The notes below the pieces were generated by a model. It was not told where the DNA came from. It saw nothing but the letters and a program-made list of their open reading frames with translations, and ran no database searches. A stretch of DNA of 64,000 nt from Aliidongia dinghuensis (GTDB lineage: Bacteria > Pseudomonadota > Alphaproteobacteria > ATCC43930 > CGMCC-115725): positions 186,001 through 250,000 of the forward strand of contig NZ_BMJQ01000009.1 of the NCBI RefSeq assembly GCF_014643535.1. Reading direction: 5' to 3'. A program made the position numbers and the translations under genes. This document shows positions 10,569-19,893 of this stretch, one piece after another. Each line of letters begins with the position of its first letter. The first letter of the stretch is position 1.

Positions 10569-11312
10569 ATGCGCGACACATGGGCCTTGATGCGGACGGA
10601 CGACGACGATCGGCGGCTCGCCTGGTCGCTCGCCACGATTGCCGGCGCCGTGAATGCCGCCGGCTTCTATGTCGCCGGGCACTATACCTCGCACATGACC
10701 GGCACGATGTCGCTGCTGGCGGACGCGCTGGCGTTGGGCGAGGTCGGCGAGGCGGCGATCGCGCTCTCGGTCATCGTCACGTTCATCGCGGGCGCCACCG
10801 TATCGACCCTGCTCATCAACCAGGCGCAGCGGCGCCGGCCGAACGGCGCCTATGCCTTCAGCCTGCTGGCCGAGGCAGTACTCCTGTTCCTGGGCGGCCT
10901 GGTCGAGCAGATCGTCCCCGAGGCGATGCGGGCGTCGCTGCTGATCCTGGGCCTCAGCTTCACCATGGGGCTGCAGAACGCCATCATTACCCGCGTGTCG
11001 AATGCGCGCATCCGTACGACCCATGTGACCGGCATGGTGACCGACATCGGTATCGAGCTAGGCCAGCTGCTCGATCGCCGCCTCTCGCCGCGCGACGATG
11101 GTGTGGCCGAGGTCGACCGCCGAAAGCTCGCCCTGCACATCCCGACGGTCGGCGGGTTCCTCCTCGGCGGCGTCATCGGCGTGATCGGCTACCGGCTCAT
11201 CGGTACCCTGCTGCTGCCGGTCGCAGGCTGCCTGCTCATCGCGATCGCCGTTCCCGCAATCGCACGGCGGACGACGCGGGCAAGGGTCGAGCCGGCGATG
11301 ACCGAGCCGTAG
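10569..11312 (+). CDS. YoaK/DUF1275 family membrane protein
   Basis: 247-residue integral membrane protein with about six hydrophobic segments. The family pattern is present: ATIAGAVNAAGFYVAGHYTSHMTG near the N-terminus (an NA...TSHMTG motif) and a second half with GLQNAIITRVSNARIRTTHVTG. The function of DUF1275 proteins is not established. AGAAGG sits 7 bases before the ATG. It ends about 40 bases before the convergent end of rfbA and has no evident functional link to its neighbours. Confidence 0.88.
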   Translation: MRDTWALMRTDDDDRRLAWSLATIAGAVNAAGFYVAGHYTSHMTGTMSLLADALALGEVGEAAIALSVIVTFIAGATVSTLLINQAQRRRPNGAYAFSLLAEAVLLFLGGLVEQIVPEAMRASLLILGLSFTMGLQNAIITRVSNARIRTTHVTGMVTDIGIELGQLLDRRLSPRDDGVAEVDRRKLALHIPTVGGFLLGGVIGVIGYRLIGTLLLPVAGCLLIAIAVPAIARRTTRARVEPAMTEP

Positions 11313-11353
11313 CGGTAGACTGCGGCCCCGTCATCGCGCTCGGCAAGCTGGTC

Positions 11354-12234
<881 letters not shown>

Positions 12235-12238
<4 letters not shown>

Positions 12239-13161
12239 GACGCGCTGTTCCTCGGAAGCTGCTGGGGGGCGAGCACGGTGGTCTGGATCGCCTCGACGAC
12301 GGCGGCGAGCGACTGGGTCCAGTCCGGCTGGCGGATACCGAACCGAGCCGCAATCTTGCTGCAGTCCAGGACGGAATTCGCTGGACGGCGGGCCGGCGTC
12401 GGATAGTCCGCGGTGCGGATCGGCGTGACCGTCGGCACCATCCGGAGCCGGGGCACGCCCGCGGCCACGATCGCCTGGGCGAAACCGTGCCAGGTCGTGG
12501 CCGGCGCGCCGCTGAAGTGATAGGTGCCCCAAAGCCCGCTATCGACCCGCTCTTGGCCGAGCAGCTCCGTAATGGTCAGCAGCGCATCGGCGATCGCACC
12601 GGCCTCGGTCGGGCCGCCGCGCTGGTCCGCGACCACGCGCAGCTCCGGTCGCTCGGCCGCAAGCCGCAACATGGTCGCGACGAAATTGCCCGTCGAAACG
12701 GCATAGACCCACGAGGTGCGCAGGATGATGTGACGCGGATTGGCCGCACGCACCGCCGCTTCGCCGGCGAGCTTGCTGGCGCCATAGACGCCGGTCGGGC
12801 CGGTTGCGTCGTCCTCGCGGTAGGCGCCGTCGCGCGTGCCGTCGAAGACATAATCCGTCGAGATGTGCAGCAGCGGGATGCCCCGTTCCGCCGACGCGCG
12901 CGCCAAGTTCTCGGGGCCGTCGCGGTTGATGGCATAGGCCACGTCCCGATCGCCCTCGGCCTTGTCGACGGCGGTATAGGCGGCAGCGTTGACCACCGCC
13001 GCATAAGGCTTGGCGGCGATCGCTGCCCGGACCTGATCCAGGTCGGTGATATCGAGCTCGTCGCGATCGAAGCCGATGATCTCGCGTTTGCCCGGTTGAT
13101 GGCGCGCAGACAGCGCGCGCCCGACCTGACCGTAGGAGCCGGTGACGAGGATCAGCGTCAT
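12235..13161 (-). CDS. rfbD: dTDP-4-dehydrorhamnose reductase
   Basis: 308 residues. Last step of the pathway, reducing dTDP-4-keto-L-rhamnose to dTDP-L-rhamnose with NAD(P)H. Rossmann motif [14 protein letters not shown] at the N-terminus, [20 protein letters not shown], and the catalytic YGASKLAGE (YxxxK). The ATG at 13161 overlaps the rfbB stop by four bases; the frame continues upstream inside rfbB but only this start puts the Rossmann strand at the N-terminus. It overlaps rfbA by four bases at its other end. Confidence 0.97.
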
Positions 13162-14219
13162 TTCATGCCTGCGAGGCCCAGGCGCTCGCCACCATATTGG
13201 CGCTCGATGAGCGGCCGCCACCAGGCCTCGTGGCCGAGATACCAGACGACGGTGCGCTCGATGCCGGTCTCGAAATCGACCGAGGGTGCGAAGCCGAGCT
13301 CGTCGCGAATCTTGCGGGCGTCGATCGCGTAGCGGAAGTCGTGGCCCGGCCGGTCGGTCACGAAGGTGATGAGCGCAGCATGGCTGGCGCCGCCGGCGCG
13401 CGGCCGCAACCGGTCCATGATCCGGCAGATGGCCTCGACCACCGCCAGGTTCCGCCGCTCGCTATTGCCGCCGATGTTGTAGCTCTCGCCGACCCGGCCC
13501 TGCGTCAGCACCAATGTGAGCGCCCGTGCATGGTCCTCGACATAGAGCCAGTCGCGCACATTGCTGCCTGTGCCATAGACCGGCAGCGGCTTCTCGGCCA
13601 GGCAGTTCAGAATGGTGAGCGGGATCAGCTTCTCGGGAAACTGGTAGGGCCCGTAGTTGTTGGAGCAGTTGCTGATCACCGTTGGCAGGCCGTAAGTGCG
13701 CTGCCAGGCCCTGACCAGATGATCGGACGAAGCCTTGCTCGACGAATAGGGCGAGCTCGGGTCGTACGGCGTCTCCTCGGTGAAGAAGCCCGCGTCGCCG
13801 AGCGCGCCGAACACCTCGTCCGTCGAGATGTGGTGGAAGCGGAAGGCCTCGGCCTGGGCGGCGCTGAGACCGCGCCAATGGGCGAGCGCCACGTCCAGTA
13901 GGACATAGGTGCCAAGGATATTGGTGCGGATGAAGGCACCCGGCCCGTCGATCGACCGGTCGACATGGGATTCCGCGGCAAGATGCATGACGGCATCGGG
14001 CCGATGCCGAGCGAACACGCCCCGGACCGCCGGCTCGTCACAGATGTCGACCTGCTCGAACGCATAGCGTCCGTTCGCCTCGGCGCCCTCGAGGCTGCGC
14101 CGGTCGGCGGCATAGGTGAGCTTGTCCACATTGACGACCGCATGGTCCGTCGCCGCCAGCAGATGCCGGACCACCGCCGAACCGATGAAGCCAGCACCGC
14201 CCGTGACCAAAATCTTCAT
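13158..14219 (-). CDS. rfbB: dTDP-glucose 4,6-dehydratase
   Basis: 353 residues. Converts dTDP-glucose to dTDP-4-keto-6-deoxyglucose. Motifs: [30 protein letters not shown], the catalytic ISTDEVFG (Thr-Asp-Glu triad) and [11 protein letters not shown] (YxxxK), then [15 protein letters not shown]. The ATG at 14219 is preferred over a TTG immediately before it. It is separated from rfbC by about 20 bases and overlaps rfbD. Confidence 0.97.
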   Translation of the reverse strand: MKILVTGGAGFIGSAVVRHLLAATDHAVVNVDKLTYAADRRSLEGAEANGRYAFEQVDICDEPAVRGVFARHRPDAVMHLAAESHVDRSIDGPGAFIRTNILGTYVLLDVALAHWRGLSAAQAEAFRFHHISTDEVFGALGDAGFFTEETPYDPSSPYSSSKASSDHLVRAWQRTYGLPTVISNCSNNYGPYQFPEKLIPLTILNCLAEKPLPVYGTGSNVRDWLYVEDHARALTLVLTQGRVGESYNIGGNSERRNLAVVEAICRIMDRLRPRAGGASHAALITFVTDRPGHDFRYAIDARKIRDELGFAPSVDFETGIERTVVWYLGHEAWWRPLIERQYGGERLGLAGMK

Positions 14220-14240
14220 CAACCCAGCCCCTGAATCAAC

Positions 14241-14792
14241 TCAGCCTCCGAAACGGAAGATCGGCTCGGCGTCCTTGAGCCGCGGCAGGCGGCGGTCCTT
14301 GTCGGACAGGATCGCTGCACCCGGCGCGACCGGCCATTCGATCCCGAGATCCGGATCGTCCCATAGGATGCCGCGATCGCGCGCCGGGCTATAGGGCGCG
14401 CTCACCTTGTAGAGGACCATCGTATTCGGCTGCAACGTGCAGAAGCCATGGGCGAAGCCGACGGGCACGAACATCTGCGTCAGGTCCTCGGCGCGGAGCT
14501 CCACCGCGACCCACTGCCCGAACGTCGGCGAGCCGTGGCGCAGGTCGACGGCGACATCCAGGATCGCCCCCTGCACCACCATCACCAGCTTGTCCTGTGC
14601 GTCAGGCGGCTCTTGATAATGCAGCCCGCGGATAGTGCCGACTTCCGCCGACAGCGACAGGTTCTCCTGAATGAAATCGACTTGCGGCAGCCATTCCGAG
14701 CGAAAGATTTCGGAGAAGAAGCCGCGATGATCGCCGTGGATCTTCGGTCTTACAACCTTGACGCCGGGAAGCCTCGTATCGACGATTTCCAC
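14241..14792 (-). CDS. rfbC: dTDP-4-dehydrorhamnose 3,5-epimerase
   Basis: 183 residues. Epimerises dTDP-4-keto-6-deoxyglucose at C3 and C5. Cupin fold with the family segments GDHRGFFSEIF, the catalytic His in IRGLHYQEPP, VVQGAILDVAVDLR and VPVGFAHGFC. I chose the GTG at 14792, with GGAG six bases upstream, since it gives the family-standard N-terminus just before DTRLPGVKVV; an upstream in-frame start would add 13 unrelated residues. First gene of rfbCBDA, so the promoter should lie in 14793-14952. Confidence 0.93.
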   Translation of the reverse strand: MEIVDTRLPGVKVVRPKIHGDHRGFFSEIFRSEWLPQVDFIQENLSLSAEVGTIRGLHYQEPPDAQDKLVMVVQGAILDVAVDLRHGSPTFGQWVAVELRAEDLTQMFVPVGFAHGFCTLQPNTMVLYKVSAPYSPARDRGILWDDPDLGIEWPVAPGAAILSDKDRRLPRLKDAEPIFRFGG

Positions 14793-14952
14793 AAATCTCT
14801 CCAAGGCACCAAATAATAAGCAAACAGCCACAAAATATTGCAGACCCTAGCCGGCCGGCGATGGTGTGGCGCAACGAACATTCAATCTCGTCGAGGTTTA
14901 GCCGAATTGGCGCGGCGTTGGCTATCGCATTCGCACAAAGAGCGCGCCGTAT

Positions 14953-15858
14953 TTAGTCGGCGTGCGTCTCCTCGCCCACCTCGCTCAGAAGCCATTCACG
15001 AAAGGCCGCGACCCGCTTCAGCTTCGCCTTGGACGGATGGCGCACCAGGAAATAGGCGCCCTCGAGCGCCAGGATGCGGGGGAAGGGTTGGATCAACCGT
15101 CCGGAAGCGAGTTCCTCGCCGACGAGCGCCGGATCGATCACGGCAACGCCCAGCCCCTGCAAGGCGGCCTGGATGACGAAATTCCGCGTCTCGAACACGG
15201 GGCCGGCACGCGGGTCGAGATCCTCGATCCCGGCCTCGTGCAGCCAGATGCGCCAATGGTCGGCCCGCAGGCGGGCATGGAGCAGCGTATACGCCCGCAG
15301 ATCCTCCGGCCGTTCGAGCGGCGGCCCCTTGGCGATGAGCGCCGGGCTGCACACCGGCGTCAGCCGTTCGGTGAACAGGCGGTCGGCCAGCAGGCCCGGC
15401 CAATCGCCGCGGCCGAACCGGATCGCGCAATCGATGTCGCCGCGCGCGAGGTCGACCAGTTCGACCGAGGTCGAGAGTCGCACTTCGATGTCGGGATACG
15501 CTTCGTTGAAGTGGCCGAGTCGCGGCAGCAGCCAGCGCATGGCGAAGGTCGACAGCATGCTGACCGTGACGACGCGGCTCTCCGGCCGCGGCCGAACCGC
15601 GTCCACCGCCTGCGCGATGCGCTGGAACCCGTCGGTGAGGCCGGCGAGGAGCGCCGTCCCCGCCTCGGTCAGGACGAGCCCCGAGCGCCCCCGCCGGAAC
15701 AACGGCAGTCCCAGATCTTCCTCGAGCTGCCGCACCTGCCGGCTGATGGCCGACGGGGTGACGGCGAGCGCGTCTGCCGCCGCGGTCACGCTCAGGAGCC
15801 GACCGGCGGCCTCGAAGGCCTTGAGCGCGTTCAAAGAGGGTAAGCGAGGTTGGCGCAT
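14953..15858 (-). CDS. LysR family transcriptional regulator (GcvA-like)
   Basis: 301 residues. N-terminal winged helix with LNALKAFEAAGRLLSVTAAA and VTPSAISRQVRQLEEDLG, followed by a periplasmic-binding-protein-like effector domain (SMLSTFAMRWLLPRLG, DIDCAIRFGRGDWPG) as in the GcvA/AmpR subgroup. Its start is about 100 bases from the divergent methyltransferase start, so that gene is the simplest candidate target; the effector is unknown. The ATG at 15858 (MRQPRLPSL) gives the standard LysR N-terminus. Confidence 0.9.
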   Translation of the reverse strand: MRQPRLPSLNALKAFEAAGRLLSVTAAADALAVTPSAISRQVRQLEEDLGLPLFRRGRSGLVLTEAGTALLAGLTDGFQRIAQAVDAVRPRPESRVVTVSMLSTFAMRWLLPRLGHFNEAYPDIEVRLSTSVELVDLARGDIDCAIRFGRGDWPGLLADRLFTERLTPVCSPALIAKGPPLERPEDLRAYTLLHARLRADHWRIWLHEAGIEDLDPRAGPVFETRNFVIQAALQGLGVAVIDPALVGEELASGRLIQPFPRILALEGAYFLVRHPSKAKLKRVAAFREWLLSEVGEETHAD

Positions 15859-15960
15859 GGATGGAGATTTTCTCAAACCATGCCGCAAGTAAAGTCCTTT
15901 GCCGCCCACGGCTTCGTGGGCGTGATATGCGCGAAACACTCAATCGAGGAGAACGATATC

Positions 15961-16680
15961 GTGGCCGAGCACGCCGATGCCGCCAAGAAGTTCGATCCGT
16001 CCCGCGCGGCCGCCTATGACCGGCAGGCTCGGCTGGCGCTCGCCGGCTATGAGGCGATGCACGAGCTCGCCGCCTGCTGCCTCGCCGCCGCCCTCGGCTC
16101 GGGCGGCGCGCGCCGGCTGCTCCTAGCCGGCGTCGGCACCGGACAGGATGTCGCCACGATCGCTGCGCTCGAGCCCAGCTGGCGCTTCACCGCGACCGAT
16201 CCCTCCCCGCCGATGATCGAGATCGCCCGCAGCCGGCTGGATGAACTCGGACTGCTCGACCGCACCGAGCTTCGTCTCGGCCTGGTCGCCGATCTGCCGG
16301 AGACGCCGCACGACGGCGCCACGCTCATCGGCGTGCTGCACCATCTGCCGGATGCCGCGAGCCGCGCCGGGCTACTGGCCGACATCGCCCGGCGCCTGGC
16401 ACCGGGCGCGCCCTTGGTCCTGGGCGGCAACTATCGGACCTATGACAGCGAGCCGCTGCTCCGCGCCGCCTGGCGCGAGCGCTGGCGCCAGCATGGTGTC
16501 GCCCCCGAAGAAGCCCAAGCACAGTTCGAGCGGATCACCGGCGGGGTCGTCCCGCCGGCGTCCGAGGCTGAAGTCCTGGATCTGCTGGCCGAAGCCGGCT
16601 TCGGCCGGGTGACCCGGTTCTTTCAGAGCCTGTTCTGGGGCGGCTGGATCGCGTTCAGAAACGCCGATCAGGCCTTGTGA
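15961..16680 (+). CDS. Class I SAM-dependent methyltransferase
   Basis: 239 residues. It has a seven-strand methyltransferase core: motif I LLLAGVGTGQDV, an acidic end of the second strand in FTATDPSPPMIEIARSRL, and GVLHHLPDAASRAGLLADI resembling motifs IV-VI. The C-terminus (LLAEAGFGRVTRFFQSLFWGG) fits small-molecule methyltransferases. The substrate is unknown. The GTG at 15961 is selected because GAGGAG is 9 bases upstream and the start then faces the divergent LysR gene cleanly. It overlaps the convergent epimerase by 13 bases. Confidence 0.82.
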   Translation: MAEHADAAKKFDPSRAAAYDRQARLALAGYEAMHELAACCLAAALGSGGARRLLLAGVGTGQDVATIAALEPSWRFTATDPSPPMIEIARSRLDELGLLDRTELRLGLVADLPETPHDGATLIGVLHHLPDAASRAGLLADIARRLAPGAPLVLGGNYRTYDSEPLLRAAWRERWRQHGVAPEEAQAQFERITGGVVPPASEAEVLDLLAEAGFGRVTRFFQSLFWGGWIAFRNADQAL

Positions 16681-17648
16681 TAGTCCCGGTACCACTCGAC
16701 GAAACGCGGAATGCCCTCGTCGATCGAGGTCGTCGGCACAAAGCCGAAGTCGCGTTTGGTCGCCTCGATGTCGGCGAAGGTCTCGGGCACGTCTCCCGCC
16801 TGCATCGGCTTGAACTGGATCTTCGCCTCTCGGCCGCAAGCCTGCTCGATGACGCGGATGAAGCGCAGGAGGTCTTCGGAGTTGTTGTTGCCGATGTTGT
16901 AGACGCGGTGCGGCGGCGTCTTGCCATCGTCGGCCGGCGGCCGGTCGAGACAGGCGACGACGCCCGACACGATATCGTCGACATAGGTGAAGTCGCGCTT
17001 CATCTGGCCGTTGTTGAACACCGGGATCGGTTCGCCGGCCAGGATCGCCTTGGTGAAGATGAAGGCGGACATGTCGGGCCGGCCCCAGGGCCCGTAGACG
17101 GTGAAGAAGCGCAGGCCCGTCGCCGGCAGCCGATAGAGATGGCTGTAGCAATGGCCCATGAGCTCGTCCGCCTTCTTGGTCGCGGCATAGAGCGACAGCG
17201 GCGCGTCGACCGGATCCTCGATCGCGAACGGCAGCTTGGTATTGCCGCCGTAGACCGAGGAGGAGCTGGCATAGACCAGGTGGTCGAGCCGCTTCAGATG
17301 GCGCGCGAGCTCCAGGATCTCGAGGAAGCCCACGACATTGGTGTCGACATAGGCGCGCGGGTTCTCGAGCGAGTAACGCACGCCCGGCTGGGCCGCCAGG
17401 TTGACGATGCGCGTGATCTCCGGATGGCGCGCCGCCAGCCCGGACATCGCCGCGCGGTCGGCAATGTCCATGCGCAGGAACGAGAAGCCCGGCTTGCCGG
17501 AGAGGCGGGCGAGCCGCGCCTCCTTCAGCTGGACGTCGTAATAGTCGCTCACCACGTCGAGACCGATCACCGCCTCGCCCCGCGCGAGCAGGCGCTCGCT
17601 CAAGTGATAGCCGATGAAGCCGGCGGCACCGGTCACAAGAATCGCCAT
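16668..17648 (-). CDS. NAD-dependent epimerase, UDP-glucuronate 4-epimerase type
   Basis: 326-residue extended SDR. It contains ILVTGAAGFIGYHLSERLL, NLAAQPGVRYSLENPRAYV, the SSSSVYGGNTKLPF stretch and LYAATKKADELM (YxxxK), a combination characteristic of UDP-glucuronate 4-epimerases. These make UDP-galacturonate for LPS core or capsule. Length is usual for the soluble bacterial form. No uronate-specific glycosyltransferase is adjacent. Its end overlaps the convergent methyltransferase gene. Confidence 0.88.
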   Translation of the reverse strand: MAILVTGAAGFIGYHLSERLLARGEAVIGLDVVSDYYDVQLKEARLARLSGKPGFSFLRMDIADRAAMSGLAARHPEITRIVNLAAQPGVRYSLENPRAYVDTNVVGFLEILELARHLKRLDHLVYASSSSVYGGNTKLPFAIEDPVDAPLSLYAATKKADELMGHCYSHLYRLPATGLRFFTVYGPWGRPDMSAFIFTKAILAGEPIPVFNNGQMKRDFTYVDDIVSGVVACLDRPPADDGKTPPHRVYNIGNNNSEDLLRFIRVIEQACGREAKIQFKPMQAGDVPETFADIEATKRDFGFVPTTSIDEGIPRFVEWYRDYHKA

Positions 17649-17731
17649 GTCATTCCCTGGGGCGTGGTCGAAAGTTCCGGCACTCTATCGAGATCGCCCG
17701 GCCCAAGAAACCCCGCTGCGTTTTCTGGAGC

Positions 17732-18232
17732 TTAGTGCACCGACGCGTGCTCTGCCGCCGCCTCATCGGCGAAGACGGACTCGTCACGCGCATCGTCGGC
17801 CTGCAGACAGGCAAGGAGGTCTTCGCAAGTCGGCGCCGCATGCAGCGCCTCGATCAGCCGGTCGACGAGCATGAAGGCGGTATGGAGCAGTCCGGTGATG
17901 TCGGGCGCGTCGGCACCGTAGATGACGCAGGTCTCGGCGGCGGCGATCATGATCGTCTCCGTCTCGACCGCGCGCGGGCCCGGTACGGGCAAGGCGGCCG
18001 GCTGCTCCCGTTCGCCGGCGCGTGCTGCGCGCAGGCCACGGATGATCAGGCGATCGCGAATAGCGCCATCGAGCAGCGACACCATCGTGTAGCCGCCGAC
18101 CTCCTCGATCGCCGACCGGACCCGCTTCAGCGCGGCGATCAGCCCATGGGCGACGTCGCCGACCGAGGCGCGTCGATGGGCGATGGTCAGGCTGTGATCG
18201 ATCACGGGTTCGATCATCTCGATGAAGCTCAT
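17732..18232 (-). CDS. Hypothetical protein
   Basis: 166 residues, mostly helical-looking, with no signal peptide and no recognised domain. It begins MSFIEMIEPVIDHSLTIAHR and has an acidic, alanine-rich C-terminus. The antisense frame is also open across this region, but this strand has the more protein-like composition. It is separated from the epimerase by 83 bases. I do not recognise a family. Confidence 0.5.
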   Translation of the reverse strand: MSFIEMIEPVIDHSLTIAHRRASVGDVAHGLIAALKRVRSAIEEVGGYTMVSLLDGAIRDRLIIRGLRAARAGEREQPAALPVPGPRAVETETIMIAAAETCVIYGADAPDITGLLHTAFMLVDRLIEALHAAPTCEDLLACLQADDARDESVFADEAAAEHASVH

Positions 18233-18636
18233 GACAACGGTCCTCGTCTTTCTTTTCAGGCGGGCGGCGCATGCCGCGCAATCTCAGGCAGCGACGTGGC
18301 AAGTTCCGGGCCGCGCCGAAACATCAAAGCAAGCCATTGATCTGTATTGGAATTCCAAGAGGGCGCCTGACGTGGGCTCGCACCGGAGCTGCCCGGGGGC
18401 CCAATTCGATCCGGCAAAAACTGCCGACGCGGCAAGAGGCCGCCGGTTTCGCCCGTAATGGCGGAGCGCTCTTACGGGAGGTCGCGGCCTCGATCGCTCG
18501 TCTCGGCGCCGCCTTGCCCGAGCGCCCGCCCGCCCCGCACGCGCAATCGCGACAACGCGATGGCTTGACAGGAGCCTAACGGTGGCCCGAGACGTTCACT
18601 CCCGTGAACGCTCAATCGGTTTGAAGGCCTCGCTTT
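18233..18636. other. Intergenic region upstream of the DegP-like protease
   Basis: About 400 bases between divergent genes. Short open frames here look non-coding. The proximal 70 bases before the protease carry a TTGACA box and an inverted repeat, described separately. Nothing else recognised. Confidence 0.5.
18565..18609 (+). promoter_or_regulatory. Candidate promoter/operator of the DegP-like gene
   Basis: A perfect -35-like TTGACA at 18565-18570 is followed, overlapping the expected start-site region, by a perfect inverted repeat at 18594-18609 (GTTCAC, TCCC spacer, GTGAAC; 7 bp with the flanking C/G pair). It ends 27 bases before the ATG. The -10 region is not convincing. The repeat could be an operator or a 5'-UTR hairpin. 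Confidence 0.35.
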
Positions 18637-19755
18637 ATGACTGAGTTTCCGCGCCGGCTTCTCGCCGGCTTTGCGCTCGGCGCCATTCTCGTCGCCGGCA
18701 CCCCAGCGTTCGCCGCGTTTCCGAGCGCACCCGACGGGCCGGCACCGACGGTTGCCCCCGTGCTGCGCCAGGTGACGCCGGGCGTGGTCAACATCGCCGT
18801 GCAGGGCCGGGTCCGCGTCAACAACCCGCTCTTGGCCGACCCGTTCTTCCGGCAATTCTTCAACCTTCCGAACGGGCCGGTCGAACGCCGGACCCAGGCG
18901 AGCGGCTCGGGCGTCATCGTCGACGCCGAGAAGGGCTATGTGCTGACCAACAACCACGTGGTCGAGAACGCCGACGTCATCGACGTGACGCTTCGCGACC
19001 GTCGGACGATCCGCGCCCGACTGGTCGGACGCGACCCGCAGACCGACATCGCCGTGCTGCAGATCAAGGCCGACAATCTCGTGGCCGTCCCCATGGGCGA
19101 CAGCGACAAGAGCGAGGTCGGCGACTTCGTGCTGGCGATCGGCAACCCGTTCGGGCTCGGCCAGACGGTCACCTCCGGCATCATCTCGGCCTTGGGCCGC
19201 TCGGGCCTCGGCATCGAAGGCTTCGAGGATTTCATCCAGACCGACGCAGCAATCAATCCCGGCAATTCCGGTGGCGCGCTGGTCGATCTCAAAGGCCGGC
19301 TCATCGGCATCAATACCGCGATCCTGGCGCCGGCCGGCGGCAACGTCGGCGTGGGATTCGCCGTGCCGATCAACATGGCCAAGTCGATCATGGAACAGCT
19401 GCTGCGCTACGGCTCGGTCGAGCACGGCCGGATCGGCGTGAGCGGCCAGGACATGACCGCGGAGATCGCACGCGGCCTCGGCACGGGCCGGATCGACGGC
19501 GGCGTCGTGACCGCGATCGAGCCGGGCTCGCCGGCCGACCAGGCGGGCGTCAAGACCGGCGACGTCATCGTTGCGGTCGATCACGAGCCGGTGCGCAACT
19601 GGATGAGCGTGGTGAACCGCATCGCGCTTGCCCGCGTCGACCAGGACGTGACCCTGACCGTCGACCGGCGCGGCTCGGTCCAGGATCTGCATGTCACCGT
19701 TGCGCCTGCGGCCACCCGCCCGCGCCAGGCGCGCGGCAGCGAGGATTACCAATAA
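18637..19755 (+). CDS. DegP/HtrA-like S1C serine protease with one PDZ domain
   Basis: 372 residues. A signal peptide (to about residue 27, ending AFA) sends it to the periplasm. The trypsin-like domain has the catalytic triad His107 (TNNHVVENAD), Asp137 (DPQTDIAVL) and Ser211 (NPGNSGGAL). A single PDZ domain (about 270-360) includes GSPADQAGVKTGDVIVAVD. One PDZ makes it DegS-like in layout, but the cleavable-looking signal and short hydrophobic N-terminus also fit a soluble HtrA. GAAGG lies 9 bases before the ATG. A role in envelope protein quality control is inferred from the family. Confidence 0.93.
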   Translation: MTEFPRRLLAGFALGAILVAGTPAFAAFPSAPDGPAPTVAPVLRQVTPGVVNIAVQGRVRVNNPLLADPFFRQFFNLPNGPVERRTQASGSGVIVDAEKGYVLTNNHVVENADVIDVTLRDRRTIRARLVGRDPQTDIAVLQIKADNLVAVPMGDSDKSEVGDFVLAIGNPFGLGQTVTSGIISALGRSGLGIEGFEDFIQTDAAINPGNSGGALVDLKGRLIGINTAILAPAGGNVGVGFAVPINMAKSIMEQLLRYGSVEHGRIGVSGQDMTAEIARGLGTGRIDGGVVTAIEPGSPADQAGVKTGDVIVAVDHEPVRNWMSVVNRIALARVDQDVTLTVDRRGSVQDLHVTVAPAATRPRQARGSEDYQ

Positions 19756-19786
19756 GCCGGACCAGGCTTTTGATGGGATTTTGATG

Positions 19787-19833
19787 CGGGACGGCGGAAT
19801 GCCGTCTCGTATTTTCATGCGCCTTCGCGCATG
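19787..19833 (+). terminator. Paired hairpins after the protease gene
   Basis: A 9-bp RNA stem (CGGGACGGC with GCCGTCTCG, one G-U pair) is followed by TATTTTC. A second perfect 7-bp stem CATGCGC/GCGCATG with a four-base loop comes at 19816-19833. The first resembles a weak intrinsic terminator separating the protease from kdpD; the second may be its partner or part of the kdpD leader. Confidence 0.4.
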
Positions 19834-19893
19834 TCTCGAACCATACCGGCCGGTATCTCACCTAAGCGGCTCGGTTTGAGATAAAATTCCCTT

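Noticed and set aside
17735..18340. 201-codon plus-strand frame
   Set aside because: Overlaps the minus-strand hypothetical gene completely; its composition looks like an antisense shadow and it lacks a ribosome-binding site. Not fully excluded, since neither strand has a known family.
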